This document shows, piece after piece, positions 12,187 through 24,568 of a DNA stretch of 64,000 bases. Position 1 is the stretch's first letter, and each line of letters begins with the position of its first letter. Position numbers and translations under genes: made by a program. The notes beneath the pieces are model-generated. The model saw only the letters and a program-made list of their open reading frames with translations. It was not told where the DNA came from and did not search any database. Origin of the DNA: Bretschneidera sinensis (lineage: Eukaryota; Streptophyta; Magnoliopsida; Brassicales; Akaniaceae); contig CM043705.1 in the NCBI GenBank assembly GCA_023935145.1, positions 87,950,084-88,014,083 of the forward strand, written 5' to 3'.

Positions 12187-12584
12187 TGATGTCGGACAGT
12201 AGCAAAGAAATAATAAAAAGGAATTAAAAAGATAAAAAATTTATTCAAATCACATTGGACAACCGTCCAAATCACATGGACACACTAACAACTCAATCAT
12301 ATAGCGTTTGCAATTCAAAAATATTTTTGATTCACATTAACATAGGATCTCTCTTATATAGAGATCTTAAGAATCCTAATCCGATTCAAATAAAGAAACA
12401 AACTAAGATAATAATTCCTAGTCCTACTCCAATAAGGAAACTTTAAATAAAGAAGTTAAATACTAACTTAAATAAACTCTAAATACCCCTAATATTGTCA
12501 ATTACATAATTATCCTCATAGTTAAAATATCCCCAACTACTTGGATTAAATTCCTAATTCTACTATTCCTCATCTACTCCATCA
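12187..12584 (-). repeat. 5' LTR of the small element
   Basis: 398 bp, intact TG...CA ends on the minus strand, bordered on the right by the ATATG duplication. Confidence 0.87.
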
Positions 12585-12589
12585 ATATG

Positions 12590-15249
12590 TCATTACTCTC
12601 TCCATTTTGAATCTTCTTGATAAGAACCTTTATGATACCAATTGGTTGTCTCTTTAATTCTACCATGCAATCTACCCGGAAAATCCAAGTCATCTGAATT
12701 GATACCTGATACTTGCATTTTCTATAAAGAGAGATATTTCACTCATTCACTTAAGTTCTTAACATAACTTATTATCCTTCTCTGCATCAGCTTTTCTGCT
12801 AATGATGCCTTTTGTTATCGTATACCAGAAAATTGAAGACATAGTTTCTTCACAAAAAAAATTTAATAATTGGGGGCGGGAGAATTCGAACTTGTAACCT
12901 TTCGACAGAGGAGAGGTGTGGTTTCTTCAATTGAAGATAGGCAGATTTGTTTTAATACATAAACAGAAGAATGAAGCAGAATATCATGAGGATCACCTAA
13001 AAAGTAAAAAAAAAAAAAAAAAATCATCTTAATATAGTTGTTCAGACATGGAATCTGAACAGATAGGGGAGAGCTCTAGGTTCAATTCCTATCACAAGCC
13101 GCAGATAAAAATAGAAGTGGCTCTCTAGCAATTGTACAAGGAACTTCAATGGTACTGTCTTGCAATTCTCTTACTCCCGTTTCTGTCACAGCTAAAGTTC
13201 ACCAGGGGGAAAATTAGATCTACCCCACAAGGACACTTTTCAGAGAAAGATTATACATGAATCATACGCTTCCAAGGAAAGAAGAATGCTGTATCTTCGA
13301 CATTACAGTTTTTAAGATTGATGGTCATCATAAATAGCCAATGGATATGTAGACAGGGTTAAAATCCAAAAATGGGTGAAGGATTATTACCGTACAGAAT
13401 TTAGATGTCCAAATCACAGACAAGATGCCCACATGAACAAGCTTGATCAAACTGCTCGAAGAGATAAACTTGCTATCCTTTTCACAACTTTTGCCTCTTG
13501 ACATTCGAGATCTTTCCCCGTGATGGAAGAAAATTATGTATTTTACATTAAAGTACAGAACTATTCTTGGTTATCGACTTTTTTTCCGAAATAAATGATT
13601 ATAGATAAAGGTGAGACCACACTTCTAAGTTACTGACCAGATATTTAAAGTACGTGCAAATGATAACAAAACACAGTGCTCATCCCACTTGCTGTAAAAG
13701 AAGCACATCAAATACTCTTATGCATGAAAAGAGGAAGGTAAGCTTGACAAGGTGCTCCATGACAGTGACCTCCACAGGCAACACAACTTCCAAGTCTATC
13801 TATTAGATAAGTTATGTGACTGAACAAACTTTAGCAGTTGGAAAAATTATGTGAAACATAAACGGATCGACTAAAAGTACTTGTCAGCCATTTGTAGCAG
13901 GAACTTCCAATGAAGGAATTTAGAAGATGGAGAAAATGAAAAGGAAAAAACTGCATAAATTAAAAGTGATGAGGGAATGTGGATTGAGGAGAGATTAAGA
14001 CCTGAAACAACAATGTTTAACTTTAACCCTCCAACAAAGTCATTATTGTTTAGATTGAGGAGAAAATATGGTTTTTAGGGTGAAGAAAGAAGTTATAAAT
14101 GATTTTTATGGTTTCGAAAGTTGGCCCCATAGATATCTTTCATCCCCCACCCTTCTTTTTTGTCGGTTGAGGGGAGGAGGGGGAGGGGAGAAGGGTAGAC
14201 ATCTGTTGCCTTCATTGACCTGATAAATTGATAATGAATACTCATGAATGTTGCAGACTCTGCTAGCACTTCTCGAATTATCTGAAGAAAATCATTTTCT
14301 AGTTAAGTACCTGATTTACCTTCCTTCCTTTTCTACTTTGAAACCAGCTTTCTAGTTAAGTACTTGAATACAATTTATATAATCATATATTATAAAAGGT
14401 ATAAAAGTAAAATGATAGTATTTGCACATTCTTTCCTCCTATTTTTTCTAAACTTCATTTTCGCTCTTTCTGATTTTCCATCCTCTTTTCTAAACACACG
14501 ATGGAGAGAATAAACCTCTCACTTTTCTATCCTTATAGTTTTCCATTAACTTACTTTTCTTTCCTCTCGTTTTTCTCTCTTACTAAACACACAATTCTTT
14601 GGATAGAAAATTATTGCAGAGCATTTAGCGATGTCAACAGTTTGAGGATTATTAACAACATGTCGCCAAGAACTCTGTTTTTCTACTTCATTTCTGGAAC
14701 TTCTTCACATTTGAGCTAAAGAAATTAAATACTCTTTTTTTTTCCTTTTCTTTCGATGTCTCTCTTACCTTGTATGCTTCCTTTCATTGGGGATACACTA
14801 GAAATTGGCATTTTAATTGTGTTGTATCAAAAATAGATAGATAGATGCTTAATCATAAGCCTAAAGAAAAGATTTTTTTTTTTCTATCGACTCTTATAAG
14901 ATTTTTCTGTACTGAAATACTGTTCAGGCAGGTAGAAGTAAACAAAAGACTTCTACATTCAGAAAGGTCTGTAAGTTACTTACAATAGCCATGTCAAGTT
15001 CAAGAGCAAAAAGCTTTAAGCAATCCTATGAAACACTTCTTTTCTTTTATCAGTAATATACATGAAACAAATTTTACATTTTTTGACATTTTATGTAATA
15101 AATCTAATCCAACGAAATAATCATCCTATCACCATAAATGGGAAAAGTCAGAGGTACATAGTCTGATCTTCTGAGCATACCTAAAACAGATGATGTATCT
15201 TTAAGCCACGAGTCGTTTTCTCTGATGACACAGATTTATTTGCTTCTTA
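12590..15249. other. Intergenic, repeat relics only
   Basis: No gene recognised over 2.6 kb. Near 12868-12905 the minus strand has a tRNA-type B-box-like GTTCGAATTC. At 13078-13088 the plus strand has a perfect B-box consensus, ggttcaattcc. Both may be SINE debris. A poly-A run lies at 13005-13022. A pyrimidine-rich repeat near 14430-14600 is like the one beside the receptor kinase. The end near 15100-15249 should include the 3' UTR of the DUF593 gene. Confidence 0.4.
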
Positions 15250-16783
15250 TTACCAAAAGTACAGCATTGCCTGTCCATAGAAATAAATCTGTTAAGAAAA
15301 TCTGAATCGAAGATGACCAAGAACATAAATAAAATCAATGTTTGAGAGCCTTGCTATATTCATGTATGAGGATTCCTACAAGAGGAGTGAAAGAGAGAAT
15401 GAATACAAGAAAAAAGGAGATGAGGGGAAAGTATACCTCCTTGACAGCAAGAAGGGCTGCCTCATCTTGTGGAGGAGATTTCTTTTTTCTCCAACTTCTC
15501 ATCTCATACTGTATTGAATTGAGTTTTTCGCGTATTTCTTTCAACAAATTCAACCCTTCTTCCCCTCCTTCATTTATTTCATTCCTTGTACTAATTCTAT
15601 TCCCCTCAATCTGCTCAATTCTCTGGTTTAAATGCTGCAACTCAGCTTGATATTCAGCAATACAGGCAGTTGAATGAGCAATATCCTTTCTGCGGTCAGC
15701 AATGATCCCATCTCTTGGTGGTTTAGATAATCTCTTGTTCTCATTGTTTATGCTAAGGAAAGCTGTTTCCAAGCTTTCGGATTCATCTTTAACATTTGGT
15801 TCAAATATTTTCTCCACCACCAAATCTGGTTTCCAGAGCCTGTCTTCCCCTTCCTCCTCATCTGGAGAAATTTTTCTCTTCTCCTTTGTTTGTGGGACTT
15901 CAAATATATCATGAACGTGAGAGGGACAAGCAAAATCTGCAAATGTTTCTCTTTTCAATAACTTACCAGAATTTTTCATTTTCTCCAAATTAGTGGTGAT
16001 TTCACTTCTTGTTGATTCAAGGATGCTAGTGCTTACATGTGAAAGTAATAAACGAGATTTGGATCCACGCTTTAACATTGCATATTTATCTCTATGATCA
16101 TCTTTAAAATCCGAAATCTCTCTTACTCGTTCATCCAACTTTTTGATCTGCTCCCAGTACGAATTCAAGTCTCCATCATGATAGTTTTCTGCATGCTTCT
16201 TTGAGTCCAAGCTTTGATCAATAACTAATTCCTTGTCTGGAACAAAATCTGACACGGGGATCAAACATTTCTCTCCTTCAATAGTACTTTTATTGTCATA
16301 AGAATTTTCAAGTTGAATTGCAGGCAGAGACTGGAGTCTTCTTATAATGCCACCAGCACCCGTTTCCTCATTTGTTTGCAGCGTCAGACTCTCAGGAAAC
16401 TTATTTTCACCAATATCCAGATCAGTAGAACCCAGGCTTAGAAGTTTGCATCTATAAGCCTGAACTTGGAACTCAAGAGAAGCAATTTCCATTTCTTTCT
16501 GATATATAAGATCTTCGAAAAGCGCGAGAGAAGTCTCTGCATGACACATCTTTTCTTCTGCCATTCTCTTATATTGAGTTGATTCCATTGTCAACGCAGC
16601 CTTTTGTCCTTGTAATCGCAGTATCATCGATAGAGCTTCACTTGCTGCAGTAGATGAGGCTTCTCTTTCCACATCCAACTCAAGATAAAGTTTCTGCAGA
16701 AGTTCTTGTTGAGCATAAAGCATTTCTTTTAGAGCTGCAATATCAGCTCCTGCCCCCCCTAAACTTACCCTTCGCTCAACCAT
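15250..16783 (-). CDS. DUF593 / GTD-binding coiled-coil protein (myosin-binding type)
   Basis: Two exons on the minus strand: 16783-15437 and a tiny last exon 15270-15250, joined across a GT-AG intron (15436-15271). The seven codons of the last exon read AMLYFW-stop, an ending I associate with this family. Product 455 aa. The ATG at 16783 sits in ACCATGG, a strong plant start context; the frame is open 24 bases further but without an ATG. Residues about 12-118 are a long heptad coiled coil starting ADIAALKEMLYAQQELLQ, the GTD-binding domain that in relatives docks the globular tail of myosin XI. A second coiled coil lies near the C-terminus (about 365-440). No membrane segment is seen, unlike some family members. 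The 5' leader probably has an intron ending near 16824 (minus sequence TTGTGTTCAG). It resembles At2g24140/At4g30830. Function in organelle or vesicle motility is inferred from family. Confidence 0.85.
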
Positions 16784-16824
16784 GGTGAATTTAGTTAAGA
16801 TCTCCAACCAGACTTGGCTCTGAA

Positions 16825-17484
16825 CACAAAAGAATCATAGTTTTCTCTCAGTATTGATAACCCATCAAAAAAGTAATTATTACTTGCTACTTCAATATTC
16901 AAGTATATGGAATCTTCCAATGAAAATTTAAATAACAGTACAAAACATAATCTCAAGTTGCAAAAATGGAACAAAGAAACACAATTTCTCGTGCATCATA
17001 TGTACAGGAAATATTTCCTGAGAAAAAAAACCACAATAATATAATTGCCCACAAAATTAACTTAAGAGACAAGATCAAAGAATTTGCAAGCTTCATTATC
17101 AGAAAGTAAATCCTAGGGAAAAAAATGTGAAATTAAACACCAATAAGCAAACAAGTTTACCTTGTACTATGCAGAAAAACAGGAATTTGATTGCCGAGCA
17201 GGACCCATTTGAGAAGGATTGACAAATTTTGAGAAAGATCAATCTTTCCAAATTTACAAACAAGGACAAAAGAAATTTTCAGATCTTTTGTTGGGTATGA
17301 AAATTACAGAAACTAATCTCTTTTCTCTTTATACAAAAAGGGTTTTCTTTGCCTCTCTGTAAAACCTATCCGAAACAAAAGGGTTCCCAAATTTAAGAAG
17401 ATATTCTAATTAATTAAGAATATAAGAAAAAAATCCAAATATGAAATAGAATTTGCCAAGAATAGATTTTTTACCTATTCAGAT
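16825..17484 (-). other. Likely 5' leader and leader intron of the DUF593 gene
   Basis: Non-coding sequence upstream of the DUF593 start. A splice acceptor-like CAG (minus) near 16824 suggests that the leader is spliced from an exon further right. No other gene is visible. Confidence 0.4.
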
Positions 17485-17696
17485 AACCAAATACGCGGTT
17501 TCAGCCTGTTACCTTGGCAATATCCGAGTCGCATCACTGATACACTCTCTAGCTAGACAAGCTTGATCTGAATCTGATCTGTTGCCATATAACCAAATAC
17601 GCGGATTCAGCCTGTTGCCTTGGCAATATCAGAGTCACATTACTGATGCACTCTCTAGCTAGCTAAGCTTGATCTGAGTCTGATTTGTTGCCATTT
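17485..17696. repeat. 106-bp tandem duplication
   Basis: Two adjacent copies, 17485-17590 and 17591-17696, both starting aaccaaatacgcgg and containing ctctctagctag and agcttgatctga. They differ at about ten scattered positions, so the duplication is not very recent. It lies upstream of the DUF593 gene where a promoter would be. Confidence 0.92.
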
Positions 17697-17828
17697 GACG
17701 TTACTTAATTTGCTTTATTAATAGTATAATTCATTACCAATTATACCCAAATTGTTTTTTTAATGATTACCATAGTGGGCCATCTTTTCCTGCTACTTCA
17801 ATTTGAGAGAGCATTCAATTTTTTAAAA

Positions 17829-17853
17829 AGCCGTTAAAGCGGTTTCAACGGCT
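17829..17853. promoter_or_regulatory. Palindromic pair of AACGG (MSA-like) motifs
   Basis: A perfect 7-bp inverted repeat, agccgtt ... aacggct, is separated by 11 bases. Each arm contains AACGG, the core of the mitosis-specific activator element bound by three-repeat MYB factors. Position is about 1.05 kb upstream of the DUF593 start. Function is inferred from motif only. Confidence 0.35.
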
Positions 17854-19111
17854 ATTGAGAGGACCAGGTGTGGGGTCTACCATCTGCCTACCTGTTGCCG
17901 ACCAATTTTACTTAGATTTGCCCACACGTTTTAGCATCCAAAGAGACAGAGAGAGAGATGAGCACAAGCTCAAAGGATTTTTTTTTTTTTTTTTTGGGGT
18001 GGGGGGTAAAGGTCAAAGGTTGACTTGCACACTGTTGTTAACTCATCTTCTTCTTTTATAAGTAACACTAACTGCACTATTTTTAACCATCCTGATTTGT
18101 CCTGATCTGATCCATATCTATTGATTTTTTTTCTTCAGTAATATTGAAGTTATGTTTCATGACATAATTACAGTAAATTGTTGACCGAGTCTTTTGATCC
18201 ATTAATCACCCCGAATCTTTTATATAAAAGATCCGGTTTAATTCACTTTCTCATGAATGTATCAGAGTAATATCGAATTGCATGCTATTGAATTTTCCCT
18301 CTTTCTCTCTTTTCATATGATTTGGACCATTTCTTATACTTTTTCTTCCTCTTTCCACATTTTTTAGGCCATGATTTTCTTCGTATGATTTGCATTATTT
18401 TCCTATTACTGGCTTTTGGGCTACTCTCTTCTCTCCTTCATTATTCAGAAAAATATTAGTAAAAGAATGAAAAACAAATAAATAAAATAAAGAAATCACA
18501 GACTCACATGGTGTTGTAGTAGACCTAGTATTATAAAAATACTAGGACAGATGCAGTGAGTAACCCACTTTGGGTTCAACTCTATTATAAAAATAAAGAC
18601 ATGAAGTAAAAGTCATTTGTGATGTGGAAGACAGATGCAGAATTGTTCTTTTTTCCAAAAGAGAAGATTTGATTTCATAGGCTCCCTTGGTCCCAGTTCG
18701 ACTTATAGGTCTGGGTATTAAAGGAGAGCATGGAATTACCATTTGAATAAATCCCATGATCCAAGAACCATACTGTTTGGTGTTGGCTACATTCAAGGAG
18801 AATGACATTCAACAATTCAAAAATAAGGAGCATTATCTTGTGTTAAATGAAACCTAAGCTGTCTCAAAATGTCATTAAATCTAGCGGACACATAGCCTTC
18901 AATACACCGCAATTAAGGGGATGCATTATAACTTCGAATTTTATGACTTCAATTAAGATACCTTCCAACAAACGCATTGTGGGGTTGATTTATAAAGTAG
19001 CAGACTGCTCCAACACAAACACTAGCTCTGTACTACAAATGGAATGATACCACAGCCAAATTAGCACGAACAACAACGAGAAATTTAGAAATAACTATTG
19101 TCACCCTTGTT
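17854..19111. other. Intergenic between DUF593 and calcineurin-B-like genes
   Basis: No gene seen. It includes a GA run (17946-17958), a T-run then G-run near 17980-18006, and ordinary AT-rich sequence. The part close to 19111 should be the 3' UTR of the minus-strand EF-hand gene. Confidence 0.4.
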
Positions 19112-22100
19112 TTAGTCCACCGGAACCTCAACTTCCATCTTTAAATCAGAGTTTCCAAGAATCTGACAAGCAATGCAAAAAAAAGGAATAAGAAAATTAC
19201 ATCTATGCTTCTTACACATATAGCATTAGCAATGGGAATGATTCCATACATATTGATGAGTATGGAGACCAAGTTACATCTGCAAATTGACTGTGCCAAG
19301 GATAGATAAGCATCTCTTCCATGAATTTCTTATGGGGAAGGTAATTTCCAGACACGGTAATCTTTCACAATTAAAGAAAGGCAGAAAAGCTATGGGTGAA
19401 ACTGAAAAAGTATGACAGTAACATATAGAAACCAGTTACACAAGCAAGATGATCAGTCATTATTTAGGGTAGCTAATCTCATAGGAAAGAAAGGCTCCAC
19501 CATCCAACAAACCCAGAAATAGGTGACCAATGTCCAACAAGCAATCAGCATAAAAAGATCTAATCATGATGCCTTACCAAGTAATAGAAAATTAGAAAGT
19601 TTCATAAGATGCTAATGCATTATGAATAAAGTATTCTAATGAAACATAAATCTAGCAGATCGATGATATGTATAGAAAGTCAGATTCAAAGAAAGGGCAG
19701 ATGATGAATGTTTTGTGAAAGATATTGACATGGAATTACAGGGACAATCTAAAATTCCATACATGCCATACCTTTGTCCTATAAGAGTGAATGAGTGAGT
19801 GACAATCCTTGCTAGTAAATTAATTGCTCGCATCTACTACAGGAAATTTGAACCCTGGAAGCTCTACAAGAACAAAATAGGGGTTTTAGGAGCCCTTGGG
19901 TTAGCGCATATGATAAAGGGCTGAGGGTGGGTTCTGGAGAGGTCCTAAACCTAGATCTATTTTCACAGAGCTGAAAAAGACAATGGTTCCAGGACCCACT
20001 GGTGTTACAATTGAAGCTCATTAATGTATGAGTGACGTATATAATTGTGACAATCATAGATACAGTGAACTAAAATCTCATCCAAGAAAACAGCCTAGAA
20101 AGTATAGAAGCATCATTGTATGCTGATAATTCTTTCTCCTCACACAACAAAGAGTCGAAGGAAGACCTCACCAAGATTTCCTGCTGTAGGCTCTTGCTTC
20201 AATCATCATTTCCTAGTTTCTTTTCCATATCATGTAGTCCTCTGCATTCAAATAACTAATGAAATTTTAAAAGTGGTGAGCACTTAACATCTAAGTTGTA
20301 GAGAGGCTTAAGCTTATGCTTCTAATAAGAACTGTTCTCGTTTTAGGCGTCTCAAAACAAATTTTAAGAGACCTTAGCTCATGGGAAGAACCCAAAAGTG
20401 ATACTCTAAGATTGGAAGACAGAAGGCCACCAACTTCACAACCCAATATGGTCACTAAGAAAGCTGTTTCTCCCACTTACCCACTAGTGCCCACTTGCAC
20501 ACCTCCAAAATTTAGATTAAGGCTGGAAGCTAAACAAAATAGAGAAAAACACATCAGGAAACCTCAACAATATCGGATGTGGCAGCAGCACCCATCCCAT
20601 CCATGTGGAAGCAGCAGCAGGGCTGGACTGCTGGCTGCTTTGCTTGTCTGCCCATATTTGGACTGTGGAAGCAGCAGCTGCAGCAGGGTTGGTTTACAGC
20701 AAAGAAGATAAGTGGATCCTCATCATATAATTACTTCAAACAAAAATGAGATGAAGACCTTTTTTTCCTACTGCAACATCTCCTAAGTCGTAGCTTCCCT
20801 CTTAGGAACATGGCAAAGGCTACCACCACAAAAAAAAAAAAAATTAAGGAAAGATAGTTAACCCTGTAAAAACTCATTATGTAAGGACGCAAAGGACAAC
20901 CATTTGCCTGTTAACATTATGACCTAGTCAAGATACATGTAAAAATATATTTTTCCGCTTCTCTCCAAATCCGATCTGAAAGATTATATAGCTCAAAACA
21001 GCCACCAAATGAAATCATAAGCCTTTTTGATATCAAGCTTACAAATAACCCCACTGCTGACTCCAATATTACTGAGTGTATTAAGCTACCACTCTTTCTT
21101 ATCTAAGAGCCAGCTCTCATGAACATTGGACATTACTCAACAGCTGACCTCACTATTGCTTGAGACATTAAATTAGCCATCCAGTCAGAGCTTTCTTAAA
21201 GGCTAAACAGAGATTCAATTGGAATTATAAATTAAAAAAGAGAGAGAGATTCATTTGGACGTGACACAGTAGTGACTGTGTTTTCTATTCTCTCTCTCTC
21301 TCTCTCTCTTCAAAAATCCAAACCTCAGGTCTACCAATTTTCAAACCGCTCCTTCCTGCTTAAGATAATGCCCAAAAGCAAGATCTATAAGACTATTCAC
21401 CACAGCTTATGATAGCACTAAAAGATGCACAAATCACAATCACAAAAAAAACGCATCTTCATAAGCAAGTAAGTATACCTAAAGTTAGAACGTAAAGCAG
21501 AGAATTTAAAATGGCATGCTTAGAAACAAATGAACTTCTCAGAAATTATAGCATTGGAGACAAGATAGAGATAGCTGTGATGGTGTCTCTGTTTTGCATG
21601 ACGACTATTGGCCAACAGTTCAAAATTGATTAGCACGTTTATCCATCATAATTGAAAGAAACACAAAACTGAAAACTTTACAATCACACAATACCTTTAC
21701 AAAATCTGATATAGCTAACGAAGATTCCTTTGTGTAGCCTGCTTCCTCGAGAACGTGGCCCAGAACTTGCTGGGGCGAAACACAACATAAATCCACAATA
21801 AGCTAGCATCGGCATTGATCAAGATATCAATTTTTTGGAAATAAAAGTTTTCTAACACTGTCATGCACTGATTTTATCCAAGTACAAATATGTTATTTCC
21901 AATAGTAAACTAATGCACATTGTTGATACAAATTTTTAAACCTAAACTTCAATGAAAATTAAAAACCAACACTTTCACTTATCATAAATAAAAAAACATT
22001 TTCAACTCTTTTGATTTATAATCAAAGAAAAAACTTTTGCTAATATGTTAAATTGTATTTTTCTGCATAAATAATCCACTTCAAGAGCAATTGAGAGATT

Positions 22101-23611
22101 ATAAATTCATCTGACTATGAATATTAATATCTTGATTTGGACAAAATTTATGTATAGAAATTTTAAGCAAGTAAAAAAGTATACTCTAGATGGAAATGAA
22201 TCGACCAATCTCTAGTTGGAGTAGATTAACTGCAAGCCCATAGAAAATTGCTGCACTCAGGGATTTTTGACTTCCTAAGTCTAGTGCCATTTAAAGAAAT
22301 TAAGAACGCTTATCAATGAGCAGCAAAGCACTTGAAAATTATTCATTGTTTGAGCAAACTAAACATGAAAGTTCTTAAAGCGGAGAAAACTAATTAAACA
22401 ACACGCTTGGTAACTTCTTGCAGATTTTGGGATAAAGTATATCTCATTATAATGGTTTCTTTCTTCTCTAGAGGGGAAAAACTAGTAAGTTTAAATAGCC
22501 TTAGGCAACACTGTATTTGGTTGTTGGTACCTAAAAAGAAAGTATAAAACCAAAAAAAAAATAGAACCTTGAATGAATCATTTCCCTATATTATGCAACT
22601 GAAGAGTAAATCTGCAAATGGAGGTAAATGTTCTAATTAATATCATTGTGTCATGACCTAAAGCAATGTGATTTCAATAAATTTCCAGTTTAATCATACA
22701 AAGGGTTTAACAGAAAAGAACAACAGTACATAGAAAAGGAAAAGGGAAACAAAAATTAAATGGGTATTCTGCTAAAAACCAACCTCCCTCTGTTGTCCAG
22801 AAATGAAATGTCCAGTCAAATCCCGCAAAATATCCAACATATCGTTGAATGCAACTTTTCCATTACCATCAGAATCATATACTTTGAAGATAACTACAAT
22901 ACAAAGAAATTACACACTAAAGACATAATTTAGAGAAACAACACAATCAAATTAGCTCAAAGCTAACTGATGGTACTAATTTAAACAGGAAAGAAGCACC
23001 AAAAACGATAATTCAGAGAAGCCATAGAATCATATTAGCCTGATAGTACTAATTTAACAGAAATCAGAAGTAAATGAAGAATCACTACATTCAATTTTCT
23101 GTTGCAAAGTCGCACGAGGACTAAACGCGGACAGAAACGCCACAAATTCCTTGAAATTCAATCCATCTAGCATCCTCATCAGTCTCTGAACAAAAGTCGA
23201 GCAAACACCACACAAATACATGTAAAAATATATACATACTACATATACATACAGGTATACATACATCATGTAAAGAACCTGAGAGAGAGGATTGACGGCG
23301 AATTCAGGTACGGACATGAACTCCTCAGCGGAAATGAAGCCGCAGCCATTACGATCGAGCTGGCAGAATCGCTGGTACAGCGACACGATCTCTTGCTGCG
23401 AGACTGCACACAAATCAATCAGAATCACAAAAAAAAAAAAAAAAAAAAAACGACGGCTGAGAAAGATGGAAGCTCCGTGATTAACAAAGAGGACATCACA
23501 TTTTTCAAAAAAAAAAATTGAGAGAGAAATTGATCGATTACATGTTTCGTTACAGTGTTCTTGTACTTCTTCGATGTCGTATTGAGTGAGCATCGAAGAC
23601 GTGTTGCCCAT
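19112..23611 (-). CDS. Calcineurin B-like EF-hand protein (At3g18430-like)
   Basis: Six exons on minus: 23611-23542, 23403-23279, 23185-23089, 22893-22784, 21769-21695 and 19162-19112. All introns are GT-AG and the joins keep frame, giving 175 aa, the length I recall for At3g18430. The protein starts MGNTSS, an N-myristoylation signal. EF-hand 1 has loop residues 40-51 (DRNGCGFISAEE). EF-hand 2 (about 70-82) is degenerate, its loop reduced to DGLNFKEF. EF-hand 3 has loop 104-115 (DSDGNGKVAFND) with Asp rather than Glu at the last position. The C-terminus ends LKMEVEVPVD, carried by the last 51-bp exon after a 2.5-kb intron. It resembles the regulatory B subunit of calcineurin, although plants lack the catalytic A subunit. 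Its partner is therefore unclear; a calcium sensor role at membranes is inferred. Confidence 0.92.
19163..21694 (-). other. Long last intron of the calcineurin-B-like gene
   Basis: 2.5 kb of non-coding sequence. It contains a GCAGCAG-rich patch (about 20580-20700) with an unrelated short open frame, a poly-A run (20829-20843) and a TC microsatellite (about 21289-21310). No nested gene or autonomous element is recognised. Confidence 0.6.
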
Positions 23612-24137
23612 TGTGTACAGAGAGGGGAGGGAAGGGGTTTGATGTGGTTCGTTTATGGGAGTTATCGATGATTTTAATGGTGATTAGATTTTTTTTTTAA
23701 AAGGAAGATAAATAAATATGGAAATGTAATTAATTTAATGCAATTAATTTTGTTTCTCCGCTACTTATCTTCAACTTGCAAGGGCTACAGGTGAACTTCG
23801 TAGCTTGCAGTTGACGGTTGGTTGGTTTGGGACTGCGGAAGATGTTCCTGTTTGGCTTCCAAGTTCAAGTTACTCCGGCCCGCGATAAAAACAAAGAATT
23901 TAAGCCCGTTTGGTTCGATTCCGATTGATCCAAATTAGACCAATAGTTTTCATTACCTGGTTCATTTTTATCAAACAATTGTTATAATATTTTTTAAAAT
24001 ATAATAAAACAACTATATTATTTTATGTCACCAAAAATCTTAACCATTCAATTAATTGCTTTTATTATCGTATCATTACATTTTATAAATATTTAATAAT
24101 ATTTTTTGTATGGAATAAATTCATGTATTAAGTGTTT

Positions 24138-24568
24138 AGGACAAGTTTGGGTGACAGTTTTCACTTTTTAGTTTTCAAAAATAAAAGCTGAAAGCAGTTT
24201 TTTAATGTTTTCATGTTTGGATAACTCTAACTCAAAAACTGTTTTCAAAACAGAAAACAGTGAAATATTGTTTGTAAAAATAATTAATATTATTTTATTT
24301 TTAAAATTTTAATATCTTTTATATACTATGGAAGAATAATGAAACAAGAAAATTGAATATTGATTTTAAGGTTATTTTTCAAAAATTATGTTAAAAAACG
24401 CTAATTTGGAGTTTTCAAAAAACAATTTTTGAAAACAGATTTTTTGAAAACCTTTTTAAAAAATTACTTTTGAAAACTGATCACCTAATATAGAAGAAAA
24501 AAAATTTTAAACTAATTTTAGATTTTAAAAACTAAAAATAGTTTTTGAAAACATTATCCGAACATACC
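24138..24568. mobile_element. MITE-like element
   Basis: The left end reads aggacaagtttgggtgac and the reverse complement of the right end reads aggtatgttcggataat. Both continue into gttttcaaaaa-type sequence, and the interior is repeatedly self-complementary (gttttcaaaac, ttgaaaac). This pattern is typical of small non-autonomous plant DNA elements. It lies between the divergent EF-hand and Elongin-B-like genes. Target duplication not resolved. Confidence 0.45.

Larger units (their letters stand above)
10826..12584 (-). mobile_element. Small non-autonomous LTR retrotransposon
   Basis: Two direct repeats of about 400 bp (10826-11228 and 12187-12584) flank a 958-bp interior. The duplication ATATG is found on both sides (10821-10825 and 12585-12589). 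In minus orientation the right LTR starts TGATGG and ends CATCA. It is followed by TGGTATAAGAGT (12173-12184), a slightly mismatched initiator-Met primer site. A purine tract AAGTGGTGGAG (11228-11238) abuts the other LTR. No protease, integrase or reverse transcriptase is present, so it depends on enzymes supplied elsewhere. It is too long for a classical TRIM and too short for a LARD. It carries one small reading frame in the sense direction. Confidence 0.88.

Noticed and set aside
20316..20711. A 131-codon plus-strand open frame rich in Ser/Gly/Arg
   Set aside because: It lies in the last intron of the calcineurin-B-like gene and owes its length to a GCAGCAG patch; no recognisable domain.
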